DNA of 64,000 bases from Herbaspirillum rubrisubalbicans (lineage in GTDB: Bacteria > Pseudomonadota > Gammaproteobacteria > Burkholderiales > Burkholderiaceae_D), in assembly GCF_003719195.1 (NCBI RefSeq), contig NZ_CP024996.1:3410001-3474000 (forward strand), in the 5' to 3' direction. Positions within the stretch are counted from its first letter, which is position 1. Each line of letters begins with the position of its first letter. The notes beneath the pieces are model-generated. The model saw only the letters and a program-made list of their open reading frames with translations, made no database searches and was not told where the DNA came from. This document shows, one piece after another, positions 48,351 through 58,365 of the stretch. A program made the translations under genes and the position numbers.

Positions 48351-49658
48351 ATGAGCAAATCCAATCGTATCGAGCTGTTCTCCCTGCGCACGCCCCAGAT
48401 GCGCACCTTCCACCTGACCTGGCTGGCCTTCTTCGTCTGCTTCTTCGCCTGGTTCGCCTGCGCGCCGTTGATGCCGGTGATCAAGGGCGAATTCCACCTC
48501 ACCCCCGGTCAGATCGCCAACATCAACATCGCCGCGGTGGCCGTGACCATCCTGGTGCGCCTGATCATCGGCCCCATGTGCGACCGCTTCGGCCCGCGCA
48601 AGGCCTATACCGGCCTGCTGCTGGTGGGTGCGGTGCCGGTCATCGGCGTGGCCTTCGCCCAGAGCTACGAGAGCTTCCTGTTCTTCCGCCTCTTGATCGG
48701 TGCGGTCGGTGCCAGCTTCGTCATTACCCAATACCACACCTCGGTCATGTTCGCCCCCAACGTGGTGGGCACCGCCAACGCCGCCACGGCCGGCTGGGGC
48801 AATGCCGGCGGCGGCGTGGCGCAAGGCGTGATGCCGCTGCTCATGGCAGCCATGCTGATGCTGGGCGTCTCGCACGCCTGGGGCTGGCGCGCGGCGCTGC
48901 TGGTGCCGGGCCTGCTGATGCTGATCATGGCCGCGCTCTACTGGCGCTTTACCCAGGACTGCCCGGAAGGCAACTATGACGACCTGCGCGCCGCCGGCGT
49001 GACCATCGAAAGCGGCAAGCGCGGTGGCTGGGCCAGCTTCCGCGCCGCCGCTGCCAACTACCGCGTGTGGATGCTCTTCATCACCTATGGCGCCTGCTTC
49101 GGCGTGGAAATCTTCATCCACAACATCGCCGCCATCTATTACGTCGAACACTTCCAGCTCTCGCTGGAGTCGGCCGGCATCGCCGCCGCCAGCTTCGGCC
49201 TGCTGGCCCTGTTCGCCCGTGCCCTGGGCGGCTTCATCTCCGACAAGGTGGCCCTCGCCGGCGGCCTGAACCGTCGCGCCACCCTGCTGTTCGTGATGAT
49301 GCTGGGCGAAGGCCTGGGCCTGCTGTGGTTCGCCCATGCCGGCAGCGTGGTGGCAGCGGTCATCGCCATGCTGTGCTTTGGTCTGTTCACCCACATGGCC
49401 TGCGGCGCCACCTATGCGCTGGTGCCCTTCATCGACCGCAAAGCCTTAGGCGGCGTGGCCGGCATCATCGGTGCGGGCGGCAATGTGGGCGCGGTACTGG
49501 CGGGCTTCCTGATGAAGGGTCTGGGCAATACCCAGCAAACCCTGTCCACGCTGGGTGTGCTGGTGACGGTCTCGGCCCTGTGCGCGGTGGCCATCCGCTT
49601 TACCGCATCGGACAAGAGCGGTGACGCCGTCGTAGTAGAAAACAAAGTCGCAGCCTGA
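48351..49658 (+). CDS. narK: Nitrate/nitrite transporter (MFS, NarK/NasA type)
   Basis: A 435-residue major facilitator with 12 predicted membrane helices. The nitrate signature regions GNAGGGVAQGVMPLL (~145-160) and GAGGNVGAVLAGFL (~375-390) are present, and the first helix contains FFAWFACAPLMPVI. It takes up nitrate for assimilation. GAGGACCGAG precedes the start. First gene of the five-gene operon. Confidence 0.93.
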   Translation: MSKSNRIELFSLRTPQMRTFHLTWLAFFVCFFAWFACAPLMPVIKGEFHLTPGQIANINIAAVAVTILVRLIIGPMCDRFGPRKAYTGLLLVGAVPVIGVAFAQSYESFLFFRLLIGAVGASFVITQYHTSVMFAPNVVGTANAATAGWGNAGGGVAQGVMPLLMAAMLMLGVSHAWGWRAALLVPGLLMLIMAALYWRFTQDCPEGNYDDLRAAGVTIESGKRGGWASFRAAAANYRVWMLFITYGACFGVEIFIHNIAAIYYVEHFQLSLESAGIAAASFGLLALFARALGGFISDKVALAGGLNRRATLLFVMMLGEGLGLLWFAHAGSVVAAVIAMLCFGLFTHMACGATYALVPFIDRKALGGVAGIIGAGGNVGAVLAGFLMKGLGNTQQTLSTLGVLVTVSALCAVAIRFTASDKSGDAVVVENKVAA

Positions 49659-49668
49659 GGAGAACACC

Positions 49669-52242
49669 ATGAAGATCATCGTCATCGGCCACGGCATGGT
49701 GGGCCACAAATTCCTGGAATGCCTGGCCGAGAGCGGCGCCGGCGACCTGCATGTCACCATCCTGTGCGAAGAACCGCGCCCGGCCTACGACCGTGTGCAC
49801 CTCTCCGAATTCTTCGCCGGCAAGAGCGCCGAAGACCTGTCGCTGGTGGCGCCAGGCTTCTTCGATGCCGGCCAGAGCCCGGTGCAGTTCGACCTCAAGC
49901 TCAACGCCAAGGCCCAGGAGATCGACCTGGAACACAAGCAGGTGCGGGTCAATTTGTCTGGTGTCGAACAGATCTTGTCCTATGACAAACTGGTGCTGGC
50001 CACCGGTTCCTATCCCTTCGTGCCGACGGTGGCCGGCAACCAACGCAAGGATTGCTTCGTCTACCGCACCATCGAAGACCTGGAAGCGATGCTGGAATGC
50101 GGCAACCGCTCCAAGAGCGGCGTGGTCATCGGCGGCGGCCTGCTGGGCCTGGAATGCGCCAAGGCCTTGCGCGACCTGAAGCTGGAAACCCATGTGGTGG
50201 AATTCGCGCCGCGCCTGATGGCCGTGCAGGTCGATGACAGCGGCGGCCGCATCCTGCGCCAGAAGATCGAAGAACTGGGCGTGACCGCCCACACGCAAAA
50301 GAACACGGTCGAGATCGTCGATGGCAAGCAGCACACCCATCGCATGAACTTCGAGGATGGCTCGCACCTGGAAACCGACATGATCGTCTTCTCCGCCGGC
50401 ATCCGCCCGCGTGACGAACTGGCGCGCCATGCCGGCCTGAAGGTGGGTGAGCGTGGCGGCATCGTCATCGACAATTGCTGCCTCACCTCGGACGCTGCGG
50501 TCTATGCCATCGGTGAATGCGCACTGTGGAATGGCAAGATCTTCGGCCTGGTCGCGCCCGGCTACGACATGGCCCGCACCGCTGCCAAGCACCTGCTGTC
50601 GCACCGTGACGACGCCATCGAGGTACCGCAATTCAACGGCGCCGACATGAGCACCAAGCTGAAACTGATGGGCGTGGACGTAGCCAGCATTGGCGATGCG
50701 CATGGCAAGGAGGCTGGCAGCCGTTCGTATCAGTTCACCGATGAACGCAAGCAGATCTACAAGAAGATCGTGGTTTCCGAATCCGGCAAGCACCTGCTGG
50801 GCGCGGTGATGGTGGGCGATGCCGCTGAATACGGCACCCTGCTGCAGATGATGCTCAACAAGATCGAGCTGCCGGAGTCGCCGGAATTCCTGATCCTGCC
50901 GCAATCCGATGGCAAGGCCAAACCGGGTCTGGGTGTGGATGCGCTCCCGGAATCCGCACAGATCTGCTCCTGCAACAACGTCTCCAAGGGCCAGCTGTGC
51001 GCGGCGGTGGCCTCGGGCGTCACGAATATCGGCGATCTGAAGGCTTGTACCAAGGCCGGTACCGCCTGCGGCGGCTGCGTGCCGCTGGTCACCCAGGTGA
51101 TGAAGGCCGAGATGAAGAAACAGGGCTTGGCCGTCAACAACCATGTGTGCGAGCACTTCCCCTACTCGCGCCAGGAAATCCACCACCTGGTGCGCGTGGG
51201 CCAGATCAAGAGCTTCGATGAACTGCTGGCCAAGCATGGCAAGGGACTAGGCTGTGACATCTGCAAGCCGATGGTGGCCAATGTGCTGGCATCGCTGTGG
51301 AACGACTTCGTGCTCAAGAAGGAACATGCCGGCCTGCAGGATTCCAACGACTACTTCCTCGGCAACATCCAGAAGGATGGCACCTACTCGGTGGTGCCGC
51401 GCATGGCCGGTGGCGAAGTCACCCCCGATGGTCTGATCGCGGTGGGCCAGATCGCCAAGAAATATGGCCTCTACACCAAGATCACCGGTGGCCAGCGGGT
51501 GGACCTGTTCGGTGCCCGCGTGGACCAGTTGCCCGATATCTGGGAAGCCCTGATCGCCGCCGGCTTTGAAACCGGCCACGCCTACGGCAAGTCGCTGCGC
51601 ACCGTCAAATCCTGCGTCGGCTCGACCTGGTGCCGCTATGGCGTGGGTGATAGCGTGGGCTTCGCAGTGCGCCTGGAAAACCGCTACAAGGGCTTGCGCT
51701 CGCCGCACAAGATCAAGTTCGGCGTCTCCGGCTGCACCCGTGAATGCGCCGAAGCGCAAGGCAAGGACGTGGGCATCATCGCCACCGACAAGGGCTGGAA
51801 CCTCTACGTCTGCGGCAATGGCGGCATGAAGCCCCGTCATGCGGAACTGATCGCCTCCGACCTGGATGAAGCCACGCTGACCCGTTACGTGGACCGCTTC
51901 CTGATGTTCTACGTGCGCACCGCCGACCGCCTGCAACGCACCAGCACCTGGCGCGAAAACCTCGAAGGTGGGCTGGCGTACCTCAAGAGCGTGGTCATCG
52001 ATGACAAGCTGGGCATCGCCGCCGAACTGGAAACCGAAATGCAGCGCGTGGTCGATACCTACGAATGCGAATGGAAGAAGGCCGTCACCGACCCTGAAAC
52101 CCGCAAGCGCTTCCGCCACTTCGTCAACAGCAAGGCCGCCGATGGCAACATCCAGTTCGTCGAGGAACGCGGACAGATCCGGCCGGCCACCGTGGCCGAG
52201 AAGAAGCTGCTGGAAATCCCGGTCGTCGTCGAGACGGTCTGA
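49669..52242 (+). CDS. nirB: Assimilatory nitrite reductase, large subunit
   Basis: An 857-residue NADH-dependent siroheme nitrite reductase subunit, which reduces nitrite to ammonium. An N-terminal FAD/NADH oxidoreductase half starts MKIIVIGHGMVGHKF. A BFD-type [2Fe-2S] domain uses C433, C435, C467 and C470. The siroheme/[4Fe-4S] site uses C649, C655, C689 and C693. It begins 11 bp after narK and functions with NirD. Confidence 0.96.
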   Translation: MKIIVIGHGMVGHKFLECLAESGAGDLHVTILCEEPRPAYDRVHLSEFFAGKSAEDLSLVAPGFFDAGQSPVQFDLKLNAKAQEIDLEHKQVRVNLSGVEQILSYDKLVLATGSYPFVPTVAGNQRKDCFVYRTIEDLEAMLECGNRSKSGVVIGGGLLGLECAKALRDLKLETHVVEFAPRLMAVQVDDSGGRILRQKIEELGVTAHTQKNTVEIVDGKQHTHRMNFEDGSHLETDMIVFSAGIRPRDELARHAGLKVGERGGIVIDNCCLTSDAAVYAIGECALWNGKIFGLVAPGYDMARTAAKHLLSHRDDAIEVPQFNGADMSTKLKLMGVDVASIGDAHGKEAGSRSYQFTDERKQIYKKIVVSESGKHLLGAVMVGDAAEYGTLLQMMLNKIELPESPEFLILPQSDGKAKPGLGVDALPESAQICSCNNVSKGQLCAAVASGVTNIGDLKACTKAGTACGGCVPLVTQVMKAEMKKQGLAVNNHVCEHFPYSRQEIHHLVRVGQIKSFDELLAKHGKGLGCDICKPMVANVLASLWNDFVLKKEHAGLQDSNDYFLGNIQKDGTYSVVPRMAGGEVTPDGLIAVGQIAKKYGLYTKITGGQRVDLFGARVDQLPDIWEALIAAGFETGHAYGKSLRTVKSCVGSTWCRYGVGDSVGFAVRLENRYKGLRSPHKIKFGVSGCTRECAEAQGKDVGIIATDKGWNLYVCGNGGMKPRHAELIASDLDEATLTRYVDRFLMFYVRTADRLQRTSTWRENLEGGLAYLKSVVIDDKLGIAAELETEMQRVVDTYECEWKKAVTDPETRKRFRHFVNSKAADGNIQFVEERGQIRPATVAEKKLLEIPVVVETV

Positions 52243-52290
52243 ACCAAGGACGGTACAAGGGACCGATAAGGAACCGATAAGGAACCCATC

Positions 52291-52653
52291 ATGCACAGCG
52301 ACCAACAAATCAAGCACTGGACCCCGATCTGCGAACTGGCCGAGATCGTCCCCAACACCGGCGTGGCCGCCCTGGTGGGCGACCAGCAGGTGGCGGTGTT
52401 CCACGTCATCGACAGTACCTCCGGCACGCCGCAGGCGCGCGTGTTCGCCATCGGCAACTATGATCCCAACGCCCAGGCGGCCGTGCTCTCGCGCGGCCTG
52501 GTGGGCAACCTGGGGGAACGCATCGTGGTAGCCTCACCCATCTACAAGCATCACTTCGACCTGACCACCGGCCACTGCCTGGAAGAACCCGCCAACTCGG
52601 TACCGGCCTGGCCGGCGCGCATTGCCGAGGGCAAAGTCTGGATCGGTGGCTGA
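52291..52653 (+). CDS. nirD: Nitrite reductase, small subunit
   Basis: A 120-residue Rieske-fold subunit of NADH-nitrite reductase. As usual for NirD, the cysteine/histidine ligands of true Rieske proteins are not conserved. It follows nirB by 48 bp, and the gap contains GGGACCGATAAGGAACCGATAAGGAACCC-like repeats of GATAAGGAACC upstream of its start. Confidence 0.93.
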   Translation: MHSDQQIKHWTPICELAEIVPNTGVAALVGDQQVAVFHVIDSTSGTPQARVFAIGNYDPNAQAAVLSRGLVGNLGERIVVASPIYKHHFDLTTGHCLEEPANSVPAWPARIAEGKVWIGG

Positions 52654-52654
52654 C

Positions 52655-53896
52655 ATGCAGACCAGCGCCGACAAGGATCAAGCCAAGCCATCACTGGTGG
52701 TGGTCGGCAATGGCATGGCTGCCATGCGCACGGTGGAGGAATTGCTCAAGCTCGCACCGGACCTGTATGACATCACCGTCTTCGGCGCCGAGCCGCACGG
52801 CAACTACAACCGCATCATGCTCTCGCCGGTACTGGCCGGCGACAAGAGCATCGATGACATCATGCTCAACCCGCGCGCCTGGTACCAGGAGAACGGCATC
52901 ACCCTGCACGCCGGCGACCCGGTGATCCACATCGACCGCCGCCTGCGCAGCGTCCATGCCAAGTCCGGCCTGAGCGTGAAGTATGACCGCCTGTTGCTGG
53001 CCACCGGTTCCACGCCTTTCATCATCCCGGTGCCGGGCCATCAATTGCCGGGCGTGATCGCCTTTCGCGACATCCAGGATGTGGACACCATGCTGCAGGC
53101 CGCGCGCACGCACCGCCATGCAGTGGTCATCGGCGGCGGCCTGCTCGGGCTGGAAGCGGCCAATGGCCTGATGCGCCAGGGTATGGAGGTAACCGTGGTA
53201 CACGTCACCGACACCCTGATGAACCAGCAACTGGACAAGCCCGCCGCCGAGCTGCTCAAGAAGGCACTGGAAGCCAAGGGCCTGCGCTTCCTGCTCAACG
53301 CCCACACCGAAGAAATCATCGGCCCGGATCGCGTCACCGCCGTGCGCTTCAAGGATGGCAGCCGCATTCCTGCCGATCTGGTGGTGATGACCGCCGGCGT
53401 GCGTCCCAACATCGCCCTGGCCAAGTCGGCCGGCCTGCATTGCGAACGCGCCATCATCGTCGATGACACCCTGCAGACCTACGATCCGCGCATCTATGCC
53501 GTGGGCGAATGCGTGCAGCATCGCCAGGCCACCTTCGGCCTGGTCGCACCGATCTGGGACCAGGCCCGGGTATGCGGCGCGCATCTGGCCGGCGCCGGTC
53601 ATCGGCGTTACGTACAGCAGGCCACGGCCACCAAGCTGAAGGTCACCGGCGTGGACCTGTATTCGGCCGGCGACTTCATCGGCGGCGACGATACCGAAGA
53701 CCTGGTGGTGCGCGATCCGCGCCGCGGCATCTACAAGCGCCTGGTCCTGCGCGGCTCACGCCTGGTGGGTGCGGTACTGTATGGTGACGTCAAGGATGGG
53801 CCGTGGTATTTCGACCTGATCCAGAGTGGACGCGACATCAGCGCCTTCCGCCGCGAACTGCCGTTCGGCCAGGCCATGTGCCAGCAGGCGGCCTGA
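52655..53896 (+). CDS. FAD-dependent NAD(P)H oxidoreductase, electron donor for nitrate reductase (NasB-like)
   Basis: A 413-residue flavoprotein related to the N-terminal half of NirB. It has VVVGNGMAAMRTVEEL (FAD, residues ~10-25) and VVIGGGLLGLEAANGL (NADH, ~157-172). It lacks the BFD and siroheme modules. Placed between nirD and nasA, starting two bases after the nirD stop, it probably passes electrons from NADH to NasA. Confidence 0.88.
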   Translation: MQTSADKDQAKPSLVVVGNGMAAMRTVEELLKLAPDLYDITVFGAEPHGNYNRIMLSPVLAGDKSIDDIMLNPRAWYQENGITLHAGDPVIHIDRRLRSVHAKSGLSVKYDRLLLATGSTPFIIPVPGHQLPGVIAFRDIQDVDTMLQAARTHRHAVVIGGGLLGLEAANGLMRQGMEVTVVHVTDTLMNQQLDKPAAELLKKALEAKGLRFLLNAHTEEIIGPDRVTAVRFKDGSRIPADLVVMTAGVRPNIALAKSAGLHCERAIIVDDTLQTYDPRIYAVGECVQHRQATFGLVAPIWDQARVCGAHLAGAGHRRYVQQATATKLKVTGVDLYSAGDFIGGDDTEDLVVRDPRRGIYKRLVLRGSRLVGAVLYGDVKDGPWYFDLIQSGRDISAFRRELPFGQAMCQQAA

Positions 53897-53934
53897 ACAT
53901 TGCGGCTTACGGCAATTAGTAACAGAGGATACCA

Positions 53935-56700
53935 ATGAATCTTTCCCAGACCCCGCTGGCCCTGACGGTGGCGACCACCCGCAGCACCTGTCCCTACTGT
54001 GGCGTGGGTTGCGGCGTCACGGCCTCGATGCAGCAAGATGGCAGCCTGGGCATCAAGGGCGATGAGCAGCACCCGGCCAACTTCGGCCGCCTGTGCGTCA
54101 AAGGCTCGGCCCTCGGTGAAACCGTCGACCTGGAAGGCCGCCTGCTGCATCCGCAAGTGCGCGATGCGCAAGGGGCCTTGCAGCAGGTATCCTGGGACGT
54201 AGCGCTGGAGCAGGTCGCCGGCAAGTTCTCCAGCATCATCGCCGAACACGGCCCAAACGCAGTGGCGCTGTATGTCTCGGGGCAATTGCTGACCGAGGAC
54301 TACTACATCGCCAACAAGCTCATGAAGGGCTATATCGGTAGCGCTAACATCGATACCAATTCGCGCCTGTGCATGTCCTCGGCGGTGGCCGGCCACAAGC
54401 GCGCCTTCGGTGAAGACCTGGTCCCGGTCTGCTATGAAGACCTGGAACTGGCCGACCTGATCGTCCTGGTCGGCGCCAACGCCGCCTGGTGCCATCCCAT
54501 CCTGTTCCAGCGCATCGCCAAGCTGAAGGAAACCCGCCCGGCCCTGCGCCTGATCGTGATCGACCCGCGCCGCACCGCCACCTGCGAACTGGCCGACCTG
54601 CACCTGCCGATCAAGGCCGGCACCGATGTCTGGCTCTTCAATGGCTTGATGAGCTACCTGGCCCATCGTGGCCTGCGCGACAACGCCTTCATCGCCGCCC
54701 ATACCAACGGCTTTGACGAAGCCCTGGCGGTGGCCGACGCCGACTGCGCCGATCCCGCCACGGTAGCGCGCCTGTGCAAGGTCGATCTGCAAGACTTGCT
54801 GGCTTTCTACCAAGCCTTCGCCGAGACCGATAAAGTGGTCACCGGATTCTCGATGGGCGTGAACCAATCCTCGGTGGGCAGCGACAAGGTCAACAGCATC
54901 ATCAACTGCCACCTGGCCACCGGCCGCATCGGCAAGCCCGGCATGGGGCCGTTTTCCATCACCGGCCAGCCCAATGCCATGGGCGGACGCGAAGTCGGCG
55001 GCCTGGCCAACATGCTGGCCGCCCATATGGACCTGGAGCAGCCGCTGCATCGCGAGATCGTGCAGGAGTTCTGGCAATCGCCGCGCATGGCCGACCAGCC
55101 CGGCCTGAAGGCGGTGGACATGTTCCGCGCCATCGAAGAGGGCCGCATCAAGGCGGTATGGATCATCGCCACCAATCCGCTGGTCAGCCTGCCGGACGCG
55201 GACCTGGTGCAGCGCGCCTTGCAGAAGTGCGAGCTGGTGGTGTCCTCGGATGTGATCGCCCAGACCGATACCAATGCCTACGCCCACGTCTTGCTGCCGG
55301 CACTGGCCTGGGGCGAGAAGGATGGCACGGTCACCAATTCCGAACGCCGCATCTCGCGCCAGCGCGCCTTCCTCAGCGCCCCCGGCCAAGCGCGTGGCGA
55401 CTGGCGCATCCTCTGCGAGGTAGCACAGCGCATGGGATTTACCGGCTTCGACTTCGACGGCCCCCATGCGATCTTCGACGAACATGCGCGCCTGTCGGCC
55501 TATCGCAATGGCCAGGCCGATGCCGGCCAGGTGCGCCGGGTCTTCAACCTGGCCGGCCTGACCGGCCTGGACCGGCCCGGCTACGATGCGCTGGCGCCGA
55601 TCCAGTGGCCGGTGCAGCGATTGTCCGATGGCAGCATCAACGGCACCGCACGGGTACTACAAGACCTGCGCTTCAGCCACCCCGATGGCCGCGCCCGCTT
55701 CATCCCGACCGCGCCGCGCAGCCCCGGCCATGCCCCGTGCGAAGACTACCCGCTGATCCTCAACACCGGCCGCGTGCGCGACCACTGGCACACCATGACG
55801 CGCACCGGCAAATCGGCCACCCTGGCCAGCCACATCCCCGAATCCTTCATCGACATCCACCCACAGGACGCCCTGCTCTACGGCGTGCGCGAAGGCGGCC
55901 TGGCGCGCATCAGCAGCCGCTGGGGAGCGATGGTGGCGCGCGTCCAGCATGGTGGCGGCATCCCGCGCGGTGCACTATTCGTGCCGATTCACTGGAATGG
56001 ACAATCGGCCTCGGACGCCCGCGTGGGCGCGGTGGTCAATCCGGTGGTCGACCCGGTCTCGGGCGAACCCGAGTTCAAGCACACCCCGGTGGCCATCGAA
56101 GAATTCCGCGTGGGCTGGCATGGCTTCATCCTCACGCGTCATGCGCTGGCGCTGGACGACATCACGCACTGGACGCGGGTGCAGGGGCGCGACTTCGTGC
56201 GCTATGAACTGGCTGGACGCAACCACATCAACGACCACACCGCCTGGGCGCGGGCCTTGCTGGGCGTGCAGGATGCCGATGCCGACTGGCTGGAATATGA
56301 AGACTTGAGCGACGGCAGCTATCGCGCCGTACACGTGGTTGAGGATCGCATCGACATGTGCCTCTTCATGTCCGCCCGCCCCGACCTGCCCTCGCGCTCC
56401 TGGCTGGCCGGCCTGTTCGCCAAGGACAAGCTGGAGGATGCCGACCGTGTCGGCCTGCTGGTAGGCCAGCCCATCGAAAAAGGCGCCGACACCGGCCCGA
56501 CGGTCTGCTCCTGCTTTGGCGTGGGCCGCAACACCATCTGCCGAGCCATCAAGGAGCAAGGCTTGCAGGAAGTGAGCCAGGTCACGGCTTGCCTGAAGGC
56601 GGGCGGCAATTGTGGCTCATGCGTGCCGGAAATCAAGAAACTGCTGGTCGAGATCAAGGTATTGGCAGCGGCCGAAGAGCGGGAGGATGTGCAGGCTTGA
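53935..56700 (+). CDS. nasA: Assimilatory nitrate reductase, catalytic subunit
   Basis: A 921-residue cytoplasmic molybdenum enzyme reducing nitrate to nitrite. The N-terminal [4Fe-4S] ligands are C19, C22, C26 and C54. The Mo-bis-MGD fold fills the middle. A C-terminal BFD-type [2Fe-2S] domain begins at C858 (VCSCFGVG) and ends CLKAGGNCGSC, which is common in NasA enzymes fed by a flavoprotein. Last gene of the operon. Confidence 0.95.
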   Translation: MNLSQTPLALTVATTRSTCPYCGVGCGVTASMQQDGSLGIKGDEQHPANFGRLCVKGSALGETVDLEGRLLHPQVRDAQGALQQVSWDVALEQVAGKFSSIIAEHGPNAVALYVSGQLLTEDYYIANKLMKGYIGSANIDTNSRLCMSSAVAGHKRAFGEDLVPVCYEDLELADLIVLVGANAAWCHPILFQRIAKLKETRPALRLIVIDPRRTATCELADLHLPIKAGTDVWLFNGLMSYLAHRGLRDNAFIAAHTNGFDEALAVADADCADPATVARLCKVDLQDLLAFYQAFAETDKVVTGFSMGVNQSSVGSDKVNSIINCHLATGRIGKPGMGPFSITGQPNAMGGREVGGLANMLAAHMDLEQPLHREIVQEFWQSPRMADQPGLKAVDMFRAIEEGRIKAVWIIATNPLVSLPDADLVQRALQKCELVVSSDVIAQTDTNAYAHVLLPALAWGEKDGTVTNSERRISRQRAFLSAPGQARGDWRILCEVAQRMGFTGFDFDGPHAIFDEHARLSAYRNGQADAGQVRRVFNLAGLTGLDRPGYDALAPIQWPVQRLSDGSINGTARVLQDLRFSHPDGRARFIPTAPRSPGHAPCEDYPLILNTGRVRDHWHTMTRTGKSATLASHIPESFIDIHPQDALLYGVREGGLARISSRWGAMVARVQHGGGIPRGALFVPIHWNGQSASDARVGAVVNPVVDPVSGEPEFKHTPVAIEEFRVGWHGFILTRHALALDDITHWTRVQGRDFVRYELAGRNHINDHTAWARALLGVQDADADWLEYEDLSDGSYRAVHVVEDRIDMCLFMSARPDLPSRSWLAGLFAKDKLEDADRVGLLVGQPIEKGADTGPTVCSCFGVGRNTICRAIKEQGLQEVSQVTACLKAGGNCGSCVPEIKKLLVEIKVLAAAEEREDVQA

Positions 56701-56780
56701 TGAAGCGAAAAGGAGCAAAAGAAAGCAAATTACGGTTGCAGTTGACCGTTTGCAATCAATGCTGCTATTATCTCGCTTCT

Positions 56781-56857
56781 CGGAGTGTAGCGCAGCCCGG
56801 TAGCGCACCTGGTTTGGGACCAGGGGGTCCAAGGTTCGAATCCTTGTACTCCGACCA
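56781..56857 (+). tRNA. tRNA-Pro (anticodon TGG)
   Basis: A 77-base cloverleaf with CCA encoded. The acceptor stem CGGAGTG/TACTCCG, anticodon stem CCTGG/CCAGG with loop TTTGGGA (anticodon TGG at 56815-56817), and T-loop GGTTCGAATCC are all present. Confidence 0.97.
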
Positions 56858-56864
56858 CTCATGA

Positions 56865-56899
56865 AAAACGGGCTGTCGTGGACAGCCCGTTTTCTTTTT
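56865..56899 (+). terminator. Rho-independent terminator of tRNA-Pro
   Basis: AAAACGGGCTGTC and GACAGCCCGTTTT form a 13-bp stem with a GTG loop, followed by CTTTTT. Confidence 0.93.
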
Positions 56900-56954
56900 C
56901 TGGATCGTTGGCAGTAGCGCATCAGCGCAGCATCACACCGCCAGCCACGCCGAA

Positions 56955-57031
56955 CTGCCCTTAGCTCAACTGGATAGAGCAATGGCCTTCTAAGCCATAG
57001 GTCGGGGGTTCGAGTCCCTCAGGGCAGGCCA
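56955..57031 (+). tRNA. tRNA-Arg (anticodon TCT)
   Basis: A 77-base cloverleaf with CCA encoded. The acceptor stem CTGCCCT/AGGGCAG, anticodon stem ATGGC/GCCAT with loop CTTCTAA (anticodon TCT at 56989-56991), and T-loop GGTTCGAGTCC are present. The low-GC gene patch starts just after it, a common insertion site for mobile elements. Confidence 0.97.
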
Positions 57032-57354
57032 GTTCCTTTACGTACGACCACCTTTCTCACTGCGGCTGTTGGATTGCCAACGGCTCAACAATCAAGCCTC
57101 GCTCCTCTACACAAACGCACAAACGCGCTTGCGTTTTCTCCGTTCCGAAACAAGCAAGCTAGAGGCCTTGTCGGTCAAAAATTGGGCCACCACGGAACCA
57201 AGATAAGGCAAGGGGGTCTTCGTCGTTATGAGTTTAATTGCCTAGCTGAAGTACGCGGTTAGTTCGATGTTGATTCAACCATCACTACTATCTTCAAACT
57301 GACCACGGGATAGCCATCACTCCTTAGCTTATTCGGACATCAACGACACCAAAA
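57032..57354. other. Gene-free stretch after tRNA-Arg
   Basis: A 323-bp stretch of lower GC. A small hairpin AAACGC-GCTT-GCGTTT with trailing TTCTC (57121-57140) may end the tRNA transcript. I find no integrase fragment and no second copy of the tRNA 3' end. Confidence 0.5.
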
Positions 57355-58359
57355 ATGACAAAAGCCTCTGATTCGGTTAAGGCAGGGACAAACACTACTA
57401 AGGATTCTTGCGTAGAGGTTCAATGTAATTGCGACACGATGTGGTCGCTGGTCCAGCAGCAATGCACCAAGCGCCTTTGCAAACTTCATGGGCGCAACGA
57501 GGGAAGACTTTTGGCAAAGTTTAATGTCCGAGCCCGACGAATTGCCGCCACATATGCGCGTTTCTATCTGGAAATGGAGCAAGGACAAAAAGAAGAATTC
57601 AAAGGACGTTTTTATTGGATGGCATTGGGGGCTTTTGCGAGCAAGACTGTCGCATGCTCGCTCGAATTGCTGCGGGTACAGTTGCTGCCACCAGTAGTAG
57701 ATGGCCTGGGCAAAGGAAACTTCTGGCTCTTCCAAGATATTGCGGGATGGCATTGGTATTACACGCAGTTCAATCCATCGGTATCACCCTGTTTTGAAAA
57801 ACGGGATTCGTCCGCTTATGTTTCGGCTGTCAAAGCTCAAATGGAACATTTTCCGTGGCACAAAGAGGCCCTCAATAAAATCAATAATATGAGGATCTCG
57901 CCTCACATTCGTAAAGCATTTGAAAGCGTCAGACAATTTGAATCGACAGAAAATGCCAAGAAAAAGCTGACTATCCAAATGGATAACTTATTGGCAATCG
58001 CTGATCACGAACAACGCATTATTTTGCAACCGCTCATTTACGCAGATCCCTGCTTTTCCGGGTGGGTCAAGACCCAGCGCTCAGTCTGGGTGAGTTGGGC
58101 GAGCCCGGAATTAAGCTTAGCTTTTACCTGTGCATGTGACACAAAAGAGGCTCACCATAAATCTATCGCTCCAAAGGAAACGGAACTGGAGGACGAAGGA
58201 AGTCGGATGGCGTGGATCACAAAGGCAGCAAAAACATTTCATTTATTGATGCAGCGGGAAGCAGACTTCATGGAAGAACAGTTACAGGCGATAGCTACCT
58301 GGAGCACCATGGAAGATCCAGAGCCTCCCATCTTTACGCCTCCCAAGCTTCAACGTTGA
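57355..58359 (+). CDS. Unknown protein, possibly DUF2515-like
   Basis: A 334-residue cytoplasmic-looking protein that I cannot name. The segments CNCDTMWSLVQ (~24-34), IAATYARFYLEME (~63-75), WMALGAFASKTVACSLE (~87-104) and GNFWLFQDIAGWHWYY (~120-136) recall the DUF2515-type proteins sometimes encoded near type VI effector genes. That resemblance is from memory and not certain. GC and codon use are lower than in neighbours. It ends 6 bp before the next gene, so the two are an operon. Confidence 0.6.
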   Translation: MTKASDSVKAGTNTTKDSCVEVQCNCDTMWSLVQQQCTKRLCKLHGRNEGRLLAKFNVRARRIAATYARFYLEMEQGQKEEFKGRFYWMALGAFASKTVACSLELLRVQLLPPVVDGLGKGNFWLFQDIAGWHWYYTQFNPSVSPCFEKRDSSAYVSAVKAQMEHFPWHKEALNKINNMRISPHIRKAFESVRQFESTENAKKKLTIQMDNLLAIADHEQRIILQPLIYADPCFSGWVKTQRSVWVSWASPELSLAFTCACDTKEAHHKSIAPKETELEDEGSRMAWITKAAKTFHLLMQREADFMEEQLQAIATWSTMEDPEPPIFTPPKLQR

Positions 58360-58365
58360 CATACG

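Noticed and set aside
49600..51237. 545-codon minus-strand frame opposite nirB
   Set aside because: nirB is unmistakable on the plus strand and the opposite frame has no motif.
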